Positions 23,776 to 32,300 of a stretch of 56,011 nt of DNA are shown piece after piece; positions within the stretch are counted from its first letter, which is position 1, and the number at the start of each line of letters is the position of its first letter. Both the position numbers and the translations under genes were made by a program. This DNA is from Clostridia bacterium. GTDB taxonomy: Bacteria > Bacillota > Clostridia > Oscillospirales > CAG-272. Below the pieces are notes generated by a model. It made no database searches. It saw nothing but the letters and a program-made list of their open reading frames with translations, and had not been told where the DNA came from. The stretch is taken from the NCBI GenBank assembly GCA_017399145.1, contig JAFQEG010000007.1, positions 1-56,011 of the forward strand, in the 5' to 3' direction.

Positions 23776-25107
23776 ATGAGTTTTTGCAAAAATTGTGGCG
23801 CTGAAATTACCGGAGCCTTTTGCTCAAGCTGTGGAACGAAAGCAGATTGCGACTGCACACCAAAGCAAAAGGAGGATTCAAAGGGGGCCATTGGCTCACT
23901 TTGTTGCTTGCGTGCAGGTCTTTCCGTAGTATCAAATGAATATGACAACGTGAAAAAGCAAACAGACATTTTAAAAGATTCCCTTGATAGCCTTGACTAC
24001 GAAAAAATCGAATTTCAATCCAAATTAGATTCAAAGGAAAGAATTATAAAGGATTTTAAATATAAGCTAGAGCGCGAAAATACTACCATTACACAGCATA
24101 ATAAAAATCAAGAATATAAAAAAGCCAGGCTCAACCAAGTTGTTGATAATTGGGAAAAGAATATAAAGAAATCCTATACCAAGCGTCGAACAACCTTTAT
24201 AACCTTTATTTCTATGTTTGCAATAGGACTTCCTGTTTTTATCCTTATATTTGTACTTTCCATGACACAAGAGCTAGATCCCATTTTTGTTCTTCCAACA
24301 ATATTAGCTGGTCTTTCTTGTGGAGTTGGCTTTTGGGGAACGCTAATAATGTTGTTTTTCGTTGATTTAAAGAGAGACAAAAAGAAGGAGCTTAACAAGG
24401 CCTTAGCAGAGCTTGAGGAATTAGAAAAAACTCCACCACAGAAAATAAAATCCCTTGAGGAAGCCTACAAAAACAATGATGAATATCAAGCTTGTATAAC
24501 TGAAATAGCCCAAATCAACAACCAAATTGATCAGCTTGTTGTTAAATATAACATTGGAGCAATATCTGACAATGCTATTAAGAGTATCACTAATTATGCA
24601 AAAAATGGTGGAAGAATATACAAGGCTTTAGTTGATATATATTCCTCTACTCTTGCCCCTCGTGATTGGGAACATATTGACTTGATCATATATTTCCTTG
24701 ATACAGGCAGAGCCGACTCGCTTAAGGAAGCTCTTCAACAGGTTGACTTGCTCAAAAACGCCGACAAAATCAACAAAGCTACCAAGGATGCCAATGCTTC
24801 CATTCGTTCTATTTATTCTTCGGAGGCAAGAGAACCTTCCCCCAATTTTATTAGCTGTGCAAGCTCAATCAAAAACGCACTTGACTTATCACAGAATAAC
24901 GACTCCTTGAGTGCATTGTCAAACGAAGCACTCCAAGAGGCACTAGAGGAAAAGCATGGTGTGCCAAGCAATACGCTACTAAATGATGTTAATGTAATTA
25001 AAGATTATGCAGAGGACTCTAAAAAAATCTCAAATAATATCCAAACAATACATAGTGGCTACGGAATATCCCTAATAAATAACAAAAAATCACTTCCAAC
25101 GAAGTGA
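23776..25107 (+). CDS. Zinc-ribbon membrane protein with coiled coils, function unknown
   Basis: A 443-residue protein. Residues 4-20 are a zinc ribbon CKNCGAEI ... CSSCG. Then comes the motif LRAGLSVV near residue 45, a long charged coiled coil to about 135, two membrane segments (about 145-200) and a second coiled coil. A helical region around 310-330 with YFLDTGRADSLKEALQQVD follows, and the C-terminal tail is Ser/Asn-rich. The same LRAGLSVV, membrane pair and RADxxxxAL motif appear in order in the convergent gene at 25116-26281, so they are paralogues facing each other. It starts after AGGAGG and its last codons form the shared terminator. Possibly a stress or envelope protein. Confidence 0.7.
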   Translation: MSFCKNCGAEITGAFCSSCGTKADCDCTPKQKEDSKGAIGSLCCLRAGLSVVSNEYDNVKKQTDILKDSLDSLDYEKIEFQSKLDSKERIIKDFKYKLERENTTITQHNKNQEYKKARLNQVVDNWEKNIKKSYTKRRTTFITFISMFAIGLPVFILIFVLSMTQELDPIFVLPTILAGLSCGVGFWGTLIMLFFVDLKRDKKKELNKALAELEELEKTPPQKIKSLEEAYKNNDEYQACITEIAQINNQIDQLVVKYNIGAISDNAIKSITNYAKNGGRIYKALVDIYSSTLAPRDWEHIDLIIYFLDTGRADSLKEALQQVDLLKNADKINKATKDANASIRSIYSSEAREPSPNFISCASSIKNALDLSQNNDSLSALSNEALQEALEEKHGVPSNTLLNDVNVIKDYAEDSKKISNNIQTIHSGYGISLINNKKSLPTK

Positions 25108-25113
25108 TTTTTT
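25084..25113. terminator. Bidirectional terminator between the convergent paralogues
   Basis: A6 then stem TCACTTC/GAAGTGA, loop CAAC, then T7. The left arm and part of the right arm are the last codons of the plus-strand gene. Confidence 0.9.
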
Positions 25114-25115
25114 TC

Positions 25116-26281
25116 TTAATTAAGCTTATCCTTTATAATTCCTAGCTTCTGAGCAATTTCCCCACTATTAGAGTTAGCCTCTCTCAGAAGAGCGTTAGTA
25201 ATTTCTTGTGCATTGATTAGCTTATTATTAGATGCAACTATTTGCCTCGCCTCTTGTCTAATTGTCTGCTTAAAGTCCTCGGCTAAGCCTGTTTGATTAT
25301 CAATAATTCTGTTGCAAACATTTTCCATCTGCCAAGCAAGTCGTTTTTCTGCTTCTTTTAAGCTACCTGAAAGCCTTCCAACCTCTTCTCTTAGTCCACC
25401 AACTGTATTGAAAACCTGATTGATTTTACCTGCAATGTCCTTATGTGAAGCTTCGATAAGCTCAGCAACCCTCATTACAGCCCTTTGAGTATCAAGATAG
25501 GCTAAAGCGCTAGCAATAGTGTCCGCCCTTTGGTTTTGAAAAACACTAATTAAAGAATCAAGATATCCCCAGTTTTGAACGTATAAAAGCTCACCATATT
25601 CCTGCTTAAGCTTAGGCAAAATAACTGTCATTGCGTATTCCTTTTTCATACGAATAAGTAATGCTTGTCTTTGGTATTGCTCTATACTTTTCAAAAACTG
25701 TCTTTCCTTGATGGCATATCCCTCTATTATCTCTTTAGAATTTGGGTTTTTATAATATTCAAGCACCTGCTCTGCTTTTTTCTTTTTCTCAACAAGCTCT
25801 TTTTTTCTAAAATATGATACGCACTTAGAAAGCTGAAAGCTCTTTAACGTCTTATTGAAAACAATTCCACAACCAAATACGACAAAAAAATCAAAAAAGT
25901 ATACCCAAATAGGTACTGCCCCACCTAAGCCTTGATTAGCCGAGGGCAAAATAGCAAGGTCAAGAATTAAAATAAAAATCAAGGTTCCTAATGCAATCAA
26001 GGAGGCAATAGCCAAGGCTTTATAAAGAATCCTTCTGTGCTTTTTAGCCTTATCGTCTATATCGTCAATTTCATATTCCAAGTTCTCAATTCTTCTTAAT
26101 GCCTGATTATAGTCGTTTGCAATTCTATTTTTTCTCTATCTCTATCACCATAGAATTTTTGTTTCATTTTATCTACCGTGTCTGCAATGGCATTATCTTC
26201 CTTTACCGCACTATATACAACAGACAGTCCAGCCCTTAAGGAATAAAGCTTAGACAAAATTTCTCTACCAGAAAGTCCCAC
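25116..26281 (-). pseudogene. Frameshifted paralogue of the zinc-ribbon membrane protein
   Basis: A GTG start at 26279-26281 behind GGAGGTGATTTAAG opens a frame that carries LRAGLSVV and stops after 61 codons. The frame that continues the family (membrane segments, coiled coil, QRADTIASALAYLD, long C-terminal coiled coil) is shifted by one base. The break maps to a run of six T at 26128-26133 (A on the coding strand): one more A would join the halves into a 388-residue protein reading GDRDREKNRIANDYNQ across the joint. It lacks the zinc ribbon of its paralogue. A sequencing slip, a real mutation, or slippage on the A run are all possible. Confidence 0.75.
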
Positions 26282-26343
26282 CTTAAATCACCTCCACAAT
26301 AAATTTATTACATAATATATATATTACAAAATCAACAATAAAA

Positions 26344-26370
26344 AATCACGCAGATTTCTCTGCGTGATTT
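26344..26370 (-). terminator. Terminator of the acidic-repeat protein
   Basis: Stem AATCACGCAGA/TCTGCGTGATT with a 4-base loop and a T run on the minus strand, just after the stop at 26377. Confidence 0.85.
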
Positions 26371-26376
26371 CTATTA

Positions 26377-29300
26377 TTACTTAACCTTGTAGTTAACGTG
26401 TACTGCGTGACCACCAGTTAAAACAATCATTTCAACTGCTGTGTCAGAGAATGTACCAGCCTTAACAGTAAGTGGCTTATCAAGAACACCTCTTGCAAGC
26501 ACCTTAACACTCTTAGCCTTCTTGTCAACAAGACCCTTAGCCTTAAGTGCTGCTAGGTCAACAACGTCACCGGCATTAAATGCTTGAGATAGTGTATCAA
26601 TGTTAACAATGCACTTCTTGTTGTCCTTAGCTGTAATGTAGTCAACGTCCTCTTCAACAACAACCTCAATGTGCTTTTCCTCAATGATGTTGTGTGCACT
26701 TTCTGCATCAACCTGTTCAACAACAGGTGCTTCCTCAACAACCTCTTCAACAGGCTCCTCTTCAACAGGCTCTTCCTCGACAACCTCTTCTACAACAGGC
26801 TCCTCTTCAACAGGCTCTTCCTCGACAACCTCTTCTACAACAGGCTCCTCTTCAACAGGTGTTTCCTCAACAACCTCTTCAACAGGCTCCTCTTCAACAG
26901 GTGTTTCCTCAACAACCTCTTCGATAGCAGGTGTTTCCTCAGCAACTGGTGCTTCGTCGTCAGCTGAAGCCTTAAGCTCCTTAATCAAGCCCTTAGCAAC
27001 TAGTGTAGGTGTATCCTCGTATGGGTATGCAGCTACATAGTCAACCTCTTGAGCCTTAGGATTCTTAACGATTTCAAGCTTAGCCATTACTAGGTCAACA
27101 ACCTCTTTAGCCTTCTTAAGACCAAGAGCACTCTTAATCTTAAGAGCAGTTGGAACGTCAGCACATTGCTTGCTTTCAGTTACCTCGTAGTGGTATCTTG
27201 CTTGGTCAAGCTCCTCAGGTGCGATAGCACAGTAAAGCTTAACTGTCTTACCACGTACCTTAATCTTGAATAGGTGAACTCTTCCCTTGTTAAAGCTATC
27301 AAACTTCCAGCTGAATCTGGACTTAACGCCCTTGTAGGAAAGAATGTAATTCTTAATTTGGCTATAAAAGTCCTTAACAGACTCTTCACCTTGAATAATG
27401 TTAGCAGTTACAGAACGGCTGTATCTAATGTCAAGTGGGTTACCCTCGCTATCAACAACCACAGGTGCAACAACCTCTGGCTCTTCCTCAACAACCTCTT
27501 CAACAACAGGTGTCTCCTCAACAACCTCTTCAACAACCTCTTCAACAACAGGTGTCTCTTCAACAACCTCTTCTTCCTTAGGCTTGTTGGAAACAACTAC
27601 AACGTCGCTTGTAGCTTGAAGTGCCTTAACAAGCTTCTTAGCAAGCAAGGACTCTGTCTCCTCATAAGGATACATAGCAACGTAGTCAACCTCTTTAGCC
27701 TTTTCATTCTTTTCAATCTCGAACTTAGCCATTACTAGGTCAACAACCTCTTTAGCCTTACGTAAGCCAAGACCACTCTTAATCTTAAGAAGTGATGGAA
27801 CGTCAGCAAATAGCTTGTTGTCAATTGCATCGTGGTGATACTTAGACTTGTCAAGCTCCTCTGGGTCAATTGCGCAGTATAGACAAATTGTCTTACCACG
27901 TGGCTTAATCTTGAATAGCTGATTTCTGCCCTTATTATAGCTGTCGAACTTCCAGCTAATCTTAGACTTAACGCCCTTGTAGGACATAATATGATTCTTT
28001 AGTTGGCTGTAGTAATCCTTAATTACGTCCTCGCCTTGAATAATATTTGCAGTAAAGCTACGGCTATACTTGATATTGATGGTGTTACCCTCATTATCAA
28101 TATATGTAGGAACAATTACAGGCTCAGGAATAACAACCTCTTCAGGCACCTCAGCAACAGGCTCTTCAACTGGCTCCTCAACAACAGGCTCTTCTTCAAC
28201 TACCTCGTCAACTGGTGCTTCCTCAATAACCTCTTCAGCAGGCTCTTCCTCAACTACCTCGTCAACTGGTGCTTCCTCAATAACCTCTTCAACAGGCTCT
28301 TCCTCAACTACCTCGTCAACTGGTGCTTCCTCAATAACCTCTTCAACAGGCTCTTCTTCAACTACCTCGTCAACTGGTGCTTCCTCAACAACCTCGTCAA
28401 CAGGCTCTTCTTCAACTACCTCGTCAACTGGTGCTTCCTCAATAACCTCTTCAACAGGCTCTTCTTCAACTACCTCGTCAACTGGTGCTTCCTCAACAAC
28501 CTCGTCAACAGGTTCTTCTTCAACTACCTCGTCAACTGGCTCCTCTTCAACAACCTCGTCAACTACCTCGTCAACAGGTACTAGCTCGTCTGGGTCTGGC
28601 TCTATAATAACCTCAGGCTCCTCGTCGATAACCTCTGGGATAGCCTTTGGCTCGCAGGCAACGGAGAACAATTGAATTGTAAAGGCAGAATCGTTATCGT
28701 TTCTTTCAACAACAACGTCGCCATTTGGAACAACACCCCAACCAGCAAAGGACTCGTCATCCTCAAAGTCTGCAGGTGCGTTAAGTGAAACGTAGTGAGC
28801 TTCCTTATAAATAAAGCTACCCTTCTCACCATCAACGAACAAAAGCTCAATTACAGATGCAGGGTTAACCTCACCCTCAAATTCGCCCTCTTCGTCAAAG
28901 ATTGGATATAGGTTAATAGCAAATGATGCATTTGAGTCGTCCTTAGAAAGAACAAGCTCACCATTTTGCTCAGCGCTCCAGCCCTTAACCTCAAGTGGAA
29001 TATCGTGCTCCTCTGGAAGTAATACGTTAAGCTTTATAGACTCAGAATCAAGTACAGCGCTACCGTCCTTCTTCATATAATTGATTTGAACGAATACGCC
29101 TTCCTCTACTGCTTCCTCCTCTTCCTCTTCAACCGCATCTTCCCAAATAGCATAAAGCTGAACTGTGTGCCAAAGAAGCTTTTCGGTAACAGTAACCATT
29201 TCCTCACCCTCAGGGTCATAAGCCCAACCAACAAATTCCTTGCCGGCCTTTTCAGCGGGGCTAATATTTACACTTGTAAATACAGGTACCTTCTCATAGC

Positions 29301-29463
29301 TAATTTCGTAGTCGCCTTCTGTATCAACATATACAATCTGGCATTTTGCAACAGCGAGTAAAATAGCGAGTACAACGCATATTCCAAGCGCAATTGCACA
29401 GCCGGTAACATCAAGATTTAGAATGTCAACAGCTGACAATAACAAACCATTAAATAGATTCAT
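26377..29463 (-). CDS. Membrane-anchored acidic-repeat protein with two copies of a 130-residue domain and a ribosomal-uL15-like C-terminus
   Basis: A 1028-residue protein from the ATG at 29461-29463, 8 bases after GGAGG. Order: one membrane segment near residues 15-40, then two or three InlB-B/'Listeria-Bacteroides' repeat-like segments (FVGWAYDPEGEE, WAEN-type). A long acidic spacer of 20-residue EEPVDEVVEE/APVDEVVEE units follows, then a 130-residue domain beginning YSRSFTANIIQGE. A second acidic spacer leads to a second copy of that domain beginning YSRSVTANIIQGE, then a third spacer, and a C-terminal 80 residues that match the uL15 fold: LSQAFNAGDVVDLAALKAKG, VKVLARGVLDKPLTVKAGTF, then a GG near the end. 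The role is unknown. The spacer repeats are almost identical in DNA, so length may vary between strains. Confidence 0.85.
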   Translation of the reverse strand: MNLFNGLLLSAVDILNLDVTGCAIALGICVVLAILLAVAKCQIVYVDTEGDYEISYEKVPVFTSVNISPAEKAGKEFVGWAYDPEGEEMVTVTEKLLWHTVQLYAIWEDAVEEEEEEAVEEGVFVQINYMKKDGSAVLDSESIKLNVLLPEEHDIPLEVKGWSAEQNGELVLSKDDSNASFAINLYPIFDEEGEFEGEVNPASVIELLFVDGEKGSFIYKEAHYVSLNAPADFEDDESFAGWGVVPNGDVVVERNDNDSAFTIQLFSVACEPKAIPEVIDEEPEVIIEPDPDELVPVDEVVDEVVEEEPVDEVVEEEPVDEVVEEAPVDEVVEEEPVEEVIEEAPVDEVVEEEPVDEVVEEAPVDEVVEEEPVEEVIEEAPVDEVVEEEPVEEVIEEAPVDEVVEEEPAEEVIEEAPVDEVVEEEPVVEEPVEEPVAEVPEEVVIPEPVIVPTYIDNEGNTINIKYSRSFTANIIQGEDVIKDYYSQLKNHIMSYKGVKSKISWKFDSYNKGRNQLFKIKPRGKTICLYCAIDPEELDKSKYHHDAIDNKLFADVPSLLKIKSGLGLRKAKEVVDLVMAKFEIEKNEKAKEVDYVAMYPYEETESLLAKKLVKALQATSDVVVVSNKPKEEEVVEETPVVEEVVEEVVEETPVVEEVVEEEPEVVAPVVVDSEGNPLDIRYSRSVTANIIQGEESVKDFYSQIKNYILSYKGVKSRFSWKFDSFNKGRVHLFKIKVRGKTVKLYCAIAPEELDQARYHYEVTESKQCADVPTALKIKSALGLKKAKEVVDLVMAKLEIVKNPKAQEVDYVAAYPYEDTPTLVAKGLIKELKASADDEAPVAEETPAIEEVVEETPVEEEPVEEVVEETPVEEEPVVEEVVEEEPVEEEPVVEEVVEEEPVEEEPVEEVVEEAPVVEQVDAESAHNIIEEKHIEVVVEEDVDYITAKDNKKCIVNIDTLSQAFNAGDVVDLAALKAKGLVDKKAKSVKVLARGVLDKPLTVKAGTFSDTAVEMIVLTGGHAVHVNYKVK

Positions 29464-29504
29464 TACATTTTCCTCCGTGCTTAATAATATTTTTTTGTAA
29501 TTCA

Positions 29505-29534
29505 ATTATACATTAACATATATTATTTTGTCAA
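29505..29534 (-). promoter_or_regulatory. Promoter of the acidic-repeat protein
   Basis: Minus strand TTGACA (29529-29534), 18-base spacer, TATAAT (29505-29510). Confidence 0.75.
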
Positions 29535-29661
29535 TGATTTTTTCCATATTTTTTAAAAAAATCATACACTCTATCCACATTTTTTCATTTTTCACCCTGT
29601 TTTAGCCTATCAAAAGTAGATTTTTTATCAATCAATTTTGTTAACTAAGTAAAATTTACTA

Positions 29662-29690
29662 TTGATTTTTAGCATCTTTTGATATATACT
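29662..29690 (+). promoter_or_regulatory. glyA promoter
   Basis: TTGATT (29662-29667), 17-base spacer, TATACT (29685-29690). Confidence 0.7.
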
Positions 29691-29725
29691 TAATTTATGA
29701 ATTTTTTAAAGAGAGGTTTAAAACA

Positions 29726-30967
29726 ATGGTTGACAACATTATTGAAGCACTAAAGGGATATGACAAGGAGGTTGCCGAGGGCATCGCTAGCGAGCTACAA
29801 AGACAAAGACGTGGCCTTGAATTGATAGCCTCCGAAAACCTAGTTTCCGAGGCAGTTATGCTAGCTATGGGCACACCCCTTACAAATAAATATGCAGAGG
29901 GCTATCCAGAAAAGAGATACTATGGTGGTTGCGAATGCGTAGACGTGGTTGAAAAAATCGCAATTGAGCGCGCTTGCAAGCTTTTTGGCGCTGACCACGC
30001 AAACGTACAGCCCCACAGTGGCGCGCAAGCAAACACAGCAGTTTACTTTGCACTTATCAACCCAGGCGACACAGTCCTTGGTATGAATCTTGCACACGGT
30101 GGTCACCTTACCCACGGTAGCCCTGTAAATATGTCAGGTAAATACTTCAACTTTGTACCTTACGGTGTAAACGACGACGGATTTATCGACTACGACGAGC
30201 TTGAAAGAATCGCAAAGGAAGCACAGCCTAAGCTTATCGTAGCAGGTGCATCTGCTTACCCAAGAGTAATTGATTTTGAAAGAATTTCCAAAATCGCAAA
30301 AGAGGTTGGCGCTTACTTTATGGTAGATATGGCACACATTGCAGGTCTTGTTGCAGCAGGACTTCATCCATCCCCAGTGCCCTATGCAGACGTAGTTACA
30401 ACTACAACTCACAAGACACTAAGAGGTCCACGTGGTGGTCTTATTCTCTGTCGTGAGGAATTAGCTAAGGCAATCGACAAGGCTATCTTCCCAGGCACAC
30501 AGGGTGGCCCACTCATGCACACAATCGCATCTAAGGCAGTATGCTTTGGCGAGGCACTTAAGCCAGAATTTAAAAAATATCAAGAGCAAATTGTAAAAAA
30601 TGCAAAGACCTTGGCAAATACTCTACTTGAGGAGGGCTTTGACCTTGTATCCGGTGGCACAGACAACCACCTAATGCTACTCGACCTTCGTCCATTCAAG
30701 ATTACCGGCAAGGAGCTTGAAAAGAGACTTGACGAGTGCTACATTACAGTAAACAAGAACGCAATCCCTAACGACCCAGAAAAGCCATTCGTTACAAGTG
30801 GTGTAAGAATTGGTACTCCTGCAGTTACCTCTCGTGGTCTTGTTGAGGAGGATATGGTTGTACTTGGCAAGCTTATTAAGCTTTGCGCAACAGAATTTGA
30901 AACCAAGGCTGACTACATCAGAGCCGAGGTTACAAAAATCTGCGACAAGTATCCAATTTATCGCTAA
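29726..30967 (+). CDS. glyA: Serine hydroxymethyltransferase
   Basis: A 413-residue cytoplasmic PLP enzyme of normal length. It interconverts serine and glycine and loads tetrahydrofolate with one carbon. Visible motifs are [13 protein letters not shown], the substrate loop [32 protein letters not shown] and the PLP-lysine segment [14 protein letters not shown] with the Lys near residue 230. The ATG at 29726 follows GAGAGG. Its stop overlaps the start of the Fur-family gene by one base (TAATG), so both are on one message. No glycine or other riboswitch is seen in the leader. Confidence 0.97.
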   Translation: MVDNIIEALKGYDKEVAEGIASELQRQRRGLELIASENLVSEAVMLAMGTPLTNKYAEGYPEKRYYGGCECVDVVEKIAIERACKLFGADHANVQPHSGAQANTAVYFALINPGDTVLGMNLAHGGHLTHGSPVNMSGKYFNFVPYGVNDDGFIDYDELERIAKEAQPKLIVAGASAYPRVIDFERISKIAKEVGAYFMVDMAHIAGLVAAGLHPSPVPYADVVTTTTHKTLRGPRGGLILCREELAKAIDKAIFPGTQGGPLMHTIASKAVCFGEALKPEFKKYQEQIVKNAKTLANTLLEEGFDLVSGGTDNHLMLLDLRPFKITGKELEKRLDECYITVNKNAIPNDPEKPFVTSGVRIGTPAVTSRGLVEEDMVVLGKLIKLCATEFETKADYIRAEVTKICDKYPIYR

Positions 30968-31374
30968 TGCGTGGGGAATATTCGACTAAGCAACGTGGGG
31001 CTGTCCTTGAATTTTTAAAGGACGCCTCTCGTCATATTACACCCCAAGAAATTCTAACTCACCTTAGAGAATCGGGTGTAAATATAAGCCTTGCCACAAT
31101 TTATCGTACCCTTGACAAGCTATGCACCGAGGGTGTGGTTAGAAAAATGACAATGGGTGACGGAGCTGGGTCCTGCTATCAATACGTAGCCGAAAGCACC
31201 TGCCATTCCCACTTCCACCTAAAATGCGTAGAGTGTGGCAAGCTAATCCACCTAAGCTGTGACTTTCTTGCCAATATGGAAAGCCATATTCACAAGGACC
31301 ACGGCTTTACTATAAGCGCCGGAAAAACTGTAATTTACGGCAAATGTAGTGATTGCGAGGCAATAAATAAGTAG
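30967..31374 (+). CDS. Fur-family metal-sensing repressor
   Basis: A 135-residue regulator. The N-terminal winged helix reads ITPQEILTHLRESG and LATIYRTLDKLCTEGVV; the metal region has HSHFHLKCVECGKLI and a C-terminal CSDC, giving the two CxxC pairs of the structural zinc site. Length and the HxHFHxxC motif fit Fur/Zur/PerR. I cannot tell which metal. Coupled to glyA by a TAATG overlap, an arrangement that would let it share expression with one-carbon metabolism. No palindromic Fur box is obvious upstream of glyA. Confidence 0.9.
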   Translation: MRGEYSTKQRGAVLEFLKDASRHITPQEILTHLRESGVNISLATIYRTLDKLCTEGVVRKMTMGDGAGSCYQYVAESTCHSHFHLKCVECGKLIHLSCDFLANMESHIHKDHGFTISAGKTVIYGKCSDCEAINK

Positions 31375-31410
31375 ATTTATAAAATAATTTAACTTTTTTT
31401 CATTTTGCTA

Positions 31411-31439
31411 TTGATTTTTCAAAATCTTTATGTTATAAT
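31411..31439 (+). promoter_or_regulatory. Promoter of the two-segment membrane protein
   Basis: TTGATT (31411-31416), 17-base spacer, TATAAT (31434-31439). It closely resembles the glyA promoter in -35 and spacer start. Confidence 0.75.
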
Positions 31440-31481
31440 GCTTTCGCTTATGATTTTTTATAATTCTAAATGGAGGTAAAA

Positions 31482-32096
31482 ATGGGACTTACCGAATTAA
31501 ATAAGTTGAAAGATACTTACGAAGCTCTTAAGGACACATACAAGGGTGACCTTGCAGCGCAAGAAACACTTAAGAACCAATACGAGGGCTTTGAGAAAAA
31601 CACACAAGGCATTCTTGATAGTGTAAAGGCTACTCACACAGCATTGGCTCAAGATATGTATCCATTCTTCCTTGTTTTTGGTATCATTTTGTTAGTTTTT
31701 GCAGTATTCCTTATTGTTGCTATCATTATTCAAAGCAATAATTCCCAAAAGGGTCTTTCTAGTGCACTCACAGGTGGCACAACTGAAACCTTCTATGGTA
31801 GAAACAAGAAAAAGGATAAAAGTAAGGTGCTTGCTATTATCACAATCGTGGTAGCTGCCCTATTTATAGTTTCAGTACTAACTGTTTATGTATTCCAATA
31901 TGACCTATCTGACCTTAACAACACAATCAACAGTCTTGATTATGATGTAATGAGCTTTGGTTGGATAATCGATAGTATCGAGGCAGATATGAAGACACTC
32001 ACATCACAAATCAACAGTGTTGGCTCAGTGCTCGACTCACTTGATACTCAAATTGGTCAAGCAGGCGGAAACCTAGTACCTGACCCACTATCATAA
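31482..32096 (+). CDS. Membrane protein with two hydrophobic segments and coiled coils
   Basis: A 204-residue protein from the ATG at 31482 after TGGAGGTAAAA. The first 55 residues are a charged coiled coil, then hydrophobic segments at about 57-82 and 113-138 separated by a polar loop (SNNSQKGLSSALTGGTTE and a KKKDKSK patch), then a second coiled region. The layout is like that of the two paralogues at 23.8-26.3 kb, without the zinc ribbon. Family not recognised. Own promoter and terminator. Confidence 0.7.
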   Translation: MGLTELNKLKDTYEALKDTYKGDLAAQETLKNQYEGFEKNTQGILDSVKATHTALAQDMYPFFLVFGIILLVFAVFLIVAIIIQSNNSQKGLSSALTGGTTETFYGRNKKKDKSKVLAIITIVVAALFIVSVLTVYVFQYDLSDLNNTINSLDYDVMSFGWIIDSIEADMKTLTSQINSVGSVLDSLDTQIGQAGGNLVPDPLS

Positions 32097-32109
32097 CTTA
32101 ACAAGCAGA

Positions 32110-32147
32110 AGAGAACAAAATGGTTTTTCCGTTTAGTTCTCTTTTTC
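32110..32147 (+). terminator. Terminator before the rnr hairpin array
   Basis: Stem AGAGAAC/GTTCTCT extended by AAAATGG pairing with CCGTTTA, then T5. Confidence 0.8.
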
Positions 32148-32157
32148 TTTCCCTGCC

Positions 32158-32280
32158 ATCAACGCAGTTGATTCATAACGATACGAAGTATCTCATAACA
32201 ATGCGTAGCATTTCATAACATCAACGCAGTTGATTCATAACGTTGACCGCAGGTCAACTCATAACGTTTGCAACGCAAAC
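32158..32280. repeat. Variable-hairpin array 2 (TCATAAC spacers) in the rnr leader
   Basis: Six perfect hairpins alternate with five exact TCATAAC spacers. The stems are ATCAAC-GCA-GTTGAT (32158 and again 32220), GATAC-GAA-GTATC, AATGC-GTA-GCATT, GTTGACC-GCA-GGTCAAC and GTTTGC-AAC-GCAAAC. Spacers start at 32173, 32193, 32213, 32235 and 32259. The array runs from just after a terminator to six bases before the AGGAGG of rnr, so no room is left for an ordinary promoter between them. Confidence 0.9.
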
Positions 32281-32300
32281 TCTAATAGGAGGTGATTTTA

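Noticed and set aside
26128-26133. Programmed -1 frameshift site
   Set aside because: The run is only six A on the coding strand and does not form a clean X-XXY-YYZ slippery site in the zero frame; no downstream structure is evident. A lost base is simpler.
26377-26640. True ribosomal protein uL15 gene
   Set aside because: The uL15-like part is in frame with a 1028-residue membrane protein and no separate start exists.
26669-28675. Long plus-strand frames rich in Ser-Thr-Gly or Asn-Leu-Phe opposite the acidic-repeat gene
   Set aside because: They mirror the 60-base repeat on the other strand; the minus-strand frame has the promoter, ribosome site, membrane segment and known domains.
29464-29725. 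Riboswitch before glyA
   Set aside because: The stretch is very AT-rich with no conserved riboswitch core; only two back-to-back promoters are visible.
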